Notes under the pieces: model-generated
Told to the model about the DNA's origin: nothing
Seen by the model: only the letters and a program-made list of their open reading frames with translations
The model's database searches: none
Assembly: GCA_947383215.1 (NCBI GenBank)
Contig: CANDCP010000032.1
Location: 1-36,344 of the forward strand
From: an uncultured Roseburia sp.
Lineage (GTDB): Bacteria > Bacillota > Clostridia > Lachnospirales > Lachnospiraceae
Direction: 5' to 3'
DNA length: 36,344 nucleotides
In this document: positions 33,961 through 36,344 of the stretch, piece by piece
Layout of the letters: each line of letters begins with the position of its first letter
How positions within the stretch are numbered: position 1 is the stretch's first letter
Translations under genes and position numbers: made by a program

Positions 33961-34570
33961 ATGCGCGGGTAGCCTCTGATTCATAAGGGGAGAGTTCAAA
34001 GCGAATGAAATATCCCTGATCATGATGGCAGACAGGGCAGCTTTCCGGAGCTTTTGTTCCCTCATAAATATAGCCGCAATTCAGACAGAACCATCCTGTT
34101 TTTACATCGGAGACAAAAAGCTTGTTCTGTTCCAGGTATTCTGCAAAGCGTCCAAAACGGTCTCCGTGTACTTTTTCGATTTCCGCAATCAGACGAAAAG
34201 AAGATTCTACCTGTAAAAATCCTTCTTCTTTCGCTTTGTCCGCAAAATTTTTGTAGACATCATCGTGTTCTTCGTATTCGTTATGCTGAGCCATTCGAAG
34301 GAGTTTCGAGATATCTTCGCTAATGTCAATCGGGTAACCGCCGTCGATATGAATTGTGTCGCCGGAGAGCTCCTTTAAATGGCGGTAGAAGATTTCGGCA
34401 TGTTCCTGCTCCTGATTGGCGGTGTAGGTGAAAATTGCCTCGATAACCGGAAGTTTCTGTTTTTTTGCCTCATCCGCGGCAAACATATAGCGGTTTCGCG
34501 CCTGACTTTCCCCGGCAAACGCGCGCATCAGATTGTCTTTTGTTTCGCTGTTTTTGAAGTTTACAGACAT
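33959..34570 (-). CDS. rbr: Rubrerythrin
   Basis: A 203-residue protein with an N-terminal ferritin-like four-helix domain and a C-terminal rubredoxin domain. The diiron ligands are recognisable in 'AFAGESQARNRY', 'NQEQEHAEIF' (ExxH) and 'RLIAEIEKVHGDRF' (ExxH). The rubredoxin iron site is CLNCGYIYEG and, after a short loop, CPVCHHDQGYF, two CxxC pairs. Rubrerythrin reduces hydrogen peroxide in anaerobes using rubredoxin/NADH-linked electrons, in the cytoplasm. Length and domain order are standard. The start is supported by GAGGAG seven bases upstream on the minus strand. It converges on the GH16 gene and diverges from the PadR gene; its own promoter is not clear in the ~65 bases upstream. 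Confidence 0.95.
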   Translation of the reverse strand: MSVNFKNSETKDNLMRAFAGESQARNRYMFAADEAKKQKLPVIEAIFTYTANQEQEHAEIFYRHLKELSGDTIHIDGGYPIDISEDISKLLRMAQHNEYEEHDDVYKNFADKAKEEGFLQVESSFRLIAEIEKVHGDRFGRFAEYLEQNKLFVSDVKTGWFCLNCGYIYEGTKAPESCPVCHHDQGYFIRFELSPYESEATRA

Positions 34571-34632
34571 AATGTACTCCTCTTTCTTTTTTTGGTAGTA
34601 TGCGCATTATTTTTTCTATTATGTAAAATTAC

Positions 34633-34672
34633 TTGACTTGTCGTAGTAAATATGATATTTTATTACCACGAC
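34633..34672 (+). promoter_or_regulatory. padR promoter with overlapping palindromic operator
   Basis: TTGACT (34633-34638), 17 bases, TATTTT (34656-34661) form a promoter for the PadR gene. A dyad GTCGTAGTAA (34640-34649) / TTACCACGAC (34663-34672), nine of ten positions paired, spans the spacer and -10 box. This is where an autorepressor would bind; assignment to the PadR protein is inference from position. Confidence 0.7.
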
Positions 34673-34736
34673 AGACATAGTAATTGCGGCCGACCGATAG
34701 AGAGGGGGCGCTGACGAGTATCGCCGACTGGCAGGG

Positions 34737-34745
34737 AAGGAGGAG
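34737..34745 (+). promoter_or_regulatory. Ribosome binding site deciding a TTG start
   Basis: AAGGAGGAG at 34737-34745 is the strongest ribosome site in the region and positions the TTG at 34753. The longer open frame beginning at 34684 has no such site and no family similarity in its extra residues. Confidence 0.8.
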
Positions 34746-34752
34746 AATACCG

Positions 34753-35079
34753 TTGATTGGAAGCGATGTGATTCGGGGGTATAACGATACGATAATTCTA
34801 TATCTTCTCTTAGAAGCGCCTTCTTATGGGTATGAGATTTCCAGGAAAATCCGCGAATTGTCGGAGGAGAAATATGTGATAAAAGAGACGACGCTTTACT
34901 CGGCGTTTACAAGGCTGGAGAGGAAGGGATATGTCGAATCGTTCTACGGGGATGAGACGAATGGAAAGCGACGTACCTATTATAAAATTACAGAGAGCGG
35001 ACGGGAGTATTATCGCGAAAAGTGTGAGGAATGGAGGGTGACAAGGGAGGTTATAGAGAAATTCATCTGTAAAATTTAG
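34753..35079 (+). CDS. PadR-family transcriptional regulator
   Basis: A 108-residue winged-helix regulator starting at TTG. The sequence 'RGYNDTIILYLLLEAPSYGYEI', then 'KYVIKETTLYSAFTRLERKGY' and 'GKRRTYYKITESGREYY' is the standard PadR pattern: the 'SYGYEI' helix, recognition helix with 'TLYSAFTRLE' and the wing with 'KRRTYY'. It is the short class with only one C-terminal helix for dimerisation. It likely represses its own promoter through the dyad at 34640-34672 and is released by an unknown ligand or envelope stress. The downstream HAAS-domain membrane protein, 33 bases on, is its usual operon partner in Bacillota. Confidence 0.92.
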   Translation: MIGSDVIRGYNDTIILYLLLEAPSYGYEISRKIRELSEEKYVIKETTLYSAFTRLERKGYVESFYGDETNGKRRTYYKITESGREYYREKCEEWRVTREVIEKFICKI

Positions 35080-35112
35080 ATCTGGGGCATCAGGCAAGGG
35101 AAAGGATATCGT

Positions 35113-36105
35113 ATGGATACAATATTAAATTATTTGGATAACATGTTTTTAAATCTTCCGCGCACTGCCGGGGTAATGCGCGCAAAAGCGGAGCTTGCAG
35201 CTATGATGGAGGACAAATATCAGGAATTGCTTTCAGAGGGCAAGAGCGACAATGAGGCGGTTGGAATTGTGATTTCGGAATTTGGGAATTTGAGTGAATT
35301 GGCCGAGGAGCTGGGGATTGACGAGGCTTACGGCGACGAACAGTTGGAATTAAAAACTAAGCGTATTAGCGATACAGAGGCAAATCAGTATTTGGAGCTG
35401 AATCAGCGGGCTTCGAAAGGTTTTGGGGTCGGGACTATGCTGTGCATATTTTCACCGGTTATTTTGATGGTACTGGCAGGCCTGAAAGAGGGGGGATATG
35501 CGGTATCGGATGCCGTCTTAGTCTGTGGGGGAGTAATCCCGCTTCTTTGTATTATTGCGGTTGCGGTCGGATTTTTTATCTACTATGGAACCCGTATCGA
35601 AAAGTACGAATATATGAAAAAGCAAACGATTTCGATCAGTCCCGAGGTCGAAAAGTATGTCCGTTCCCGCTGGAATGAGGTGGAGCGGTTATTTCTGGTA
35701 AAATTGATCGTGGGAGTTATTATGTGTATTTTGAGCGTGATACCGTTACTTATTGTGGGAGGAGTGTTATATGACAACGATATGTATAGTTGTTTTATGG
35801 TAGCAATCATGCTTGTAATTATTGGGACAGCCGTGTATTTTATTGTCAGCGGCTCGATGGAAAAAGAGGCCCTTGAGGTATTGCTTCAGGAAGGGGAATT
35901 TACATTGGCGAAAAAAGAGGACCAGAAAGTGGGGAGCGTTTATTGGCCGCTTGTTACTTGTATCTACCTGTTATGGAGTTTCTTGACGGGAGACTGGGGA
36001 ATTACATGGCTGATCTGGCCGATCGCAGGATTATTATTTGCAGTGATTACGCCGATATACCGGGCCGTCGCAAAAAATAGAGAGAAGGTAATTCGGAAAA
36101 AATAA
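35113..36105 (+). CDS. HAAS-domain (DUF1700-like) membrane protein, PadR partner
   Basis: A 330-residue protein. Residues 1-~75 form a soluble helical HAAS/permease-prefix domain ('YLDNMFLNLPRT', 'AKAELAAMMEDKYQELLSEG', 'DNEAVGIVISEFGN'). It is followed by about six hydrophobic helices: two around 107-160, two around 196-250 and two near 280-315. This architecture accompanies PadR regulators in many Bacillota, where the membrane protein is thought to modulate or be controlled by the regulator. Ribosome site AAAGGAT precedes ATG 35113. Substrate or transport function is not evident. A short AT-rich gap then leads to the tRNA promoter. Confidence 0.82.
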   Translation: MDTILNYLDNMFLNLPRTAGVMRAKAELAAMMEDKYQELLSEGKSDNEAVGIVISEFGNLSELAEELGIDEAYGDEQLELKTKRISDTEANQYLELNQRASKGFGVGTMLCIFSPVILMVLAGLKEGGYAVSDAVLVCGGVIPLLCIIAVAVGFFIYYGTRIEKYEYMKKQTISISPEVEKYVRSRWNEVERLFLVKLIVGVIMCILSVIPLLIVGGVLYDNDMYSCFMVAIMLVIIGTAVYFIVSGSMEKEALEVLLQEGEFTLAKKEDQKVGSVYWPLVTCIYLLWSFLTGDWGITWLIWPIAGLLFAVITPIYRAVAKNREKVIRKK

Positions 36106-36114
36106 ATAAAACAC

Positions 36115-36143
36115 TTGACAAATAGAAGTGTGTTTGGTAGACT
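36115..36143 (+). promoter_or_regulatory. Promoter of tRNA-Cys
   Basis: A perfect TTGACA (36115-36120), 17 bases, then TAGACT (36138-36143). The predicted start would lie about ten bases before the mature tRNA 5' end at 36163. Confidence 0.7.
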
Positions 36144-36162
36144 ATAAAAGTGCCTATAACAG

Positions 36163-36233
36163 GGCGACATAGCCAAGTGGTAAGGCACGGGTCTGCAACA
36201 CCCTTATCACCAGTTCGAATCTGGTTGTCGCCT
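36163..36233 (+). tRNA. tRNA-Cys (anticodon GCA)
   Basis: A 71-base cloverleaf: acceptor GGCGACA pairs with TGTCGCC; D-arm AGCCAAGTGGTAAGGC; anticodon arm GGG-T-CTGCAAC-A-CCC with anticodon GCA at 36195-36197; T-arm CCAG-TTCGAAT-CTGG. The discriminator is T (U73), the identity base of cysteine tRNAs. CCA is not encoded. Confidence 0.96.
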
Positions 36234-36242
36234 TCAGAGAGG

Positions 36243-36280
36243 AATCCTCACAGATGTTATATCTGTGAGGATTTTCTTTT
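36243..36280 (+). terminator. Terminator after tRNA-Cys
   Basis: A perfect 13-bp stem (AATCCTCACAGAT at 36243-36255, complement at 36261-36273) with a five-base loop GTTAT and a T-rich tail, starting about ten bases after the tRNA. Confidence 0.9.
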
Positions 36281-36287
36281 ATGCGCA

Positions 36288-36329
36288 GGGGCGCGTAAGG
36301 AAAGTGGCTGCGTAAGCAGCCCGCGCCCC
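36288..36329 (+). other. GC-rich nested hairpin at window end
   Basis: Outer stem GGGGCGCG (36288-36295) pairs with CGCGCCCC (36322-36329); inner stem GGCTGC (36306-36311) pairs with GCAGCC (36316-36321) closing a GTAA loop, a GNRA-type tetraloop in RNA. The two stems stack on the 3' side with a 10-base bulge on the 5' side. The window ends 15 bases later, so it could be part of a structured RNA or merely a GC-rich gene start. Confidence 0.35.
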
Positions 36330-36344
36330 GCGCGTCGAGCAGAG

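Noticed and set aside
34684-34752. N-terminal extension of the PadR protein
   Set aside because: The extra residues have no family similarity, overlap the transcribed leader and lack a ribosome site, while TTG 34753 has a strong one.

Overview
The window reads as part of the chromosome of an anaerobic, low-oxygen Gram-positive of the Bacillota, most like a gut or rumen Lachnospiraceae. The grounds are strong purine-rich Shine-Dalgarno sites on nearly every gene, large secreted proteins carrying Listeria/Bacteroides (InlB-B) repeats with Big2 and Fn3-like C-termini, a rubrerythrin, and a PadR regulator paired with a HAAS-type membrane protein. No species assignment is possible from the sequence alone.

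Region 1 (1 to about 17,620) is the downstream part of one long, tightly coupled operon for an extracellular/phage-tail-like contractile injection system (eCIS, Afp/PVC/T6SS-iv lineage). Present are the spike (truncated by the window edge), gp25-like baseplate wedge, two baseplate-J proteins, a P2-I-like tail protein, a conserved baseplate-associated protein with an Ig-like end, a DUF4255 tail-terminator-like protein, a DUF4280 PAAR-like tip, the AAA+ ATPase, and a last gene coding for a DUF4157 protein. Sheath, tube and tape-measure genes are not in view and should lie to the left. Mixed into the operon are three membrane proteins that ordinary eCIS particles do not need: a single-pass protein with a pseudokinase-like cytoplasmic part, a single-pass protein with about a dozen MORN repeats outside the membrane, and a two-pass sensor with HAMP and a degenerate nucleotide-cyclase domain. 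Together they suggest a system tethered to, or triggered through, the cell membrane. The terminal DUF4157 protein has a C-terminal region with the zinc and catalytic motif pattern of a cytidine-deaminase-fold toxin, the most interesting candidate in the window. A strong terminator closes the operon.

Region 2 (about 17,630 to 33,960) holds three giant secreted beta-1,3-glucan enzymes: two tandem GH81 endo-glucanases sharing one promoter, then a GH16 laminarinase with its own promoter. All have signal peptides and long C-terminal arrays of beta-rich repeats ending in very basic domains; none has an LPXTG sorting signal. The last ~1.7 kb of the second GH81 gene and of the GH16 gene, including the terminator hairpin, are near-duplicates. 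The set would degrade laminarin/callose-type or fungal-wall beta-1,3-glucan.

Region 3 (about 33,960 to the end) is housekeeping: a rubrerythrin on the minus strand, a divergent PadR repressor with a palindromic operator over its own promoter, a HAAS-domain membrane protein, tRNA-Cys(GCA) with promoter and terminator, and a GC-rich structured stretch cut by the window end. No stretch over 300 bases lacks a gene; no CRISPR array, insertion sequence or integrase was seen.
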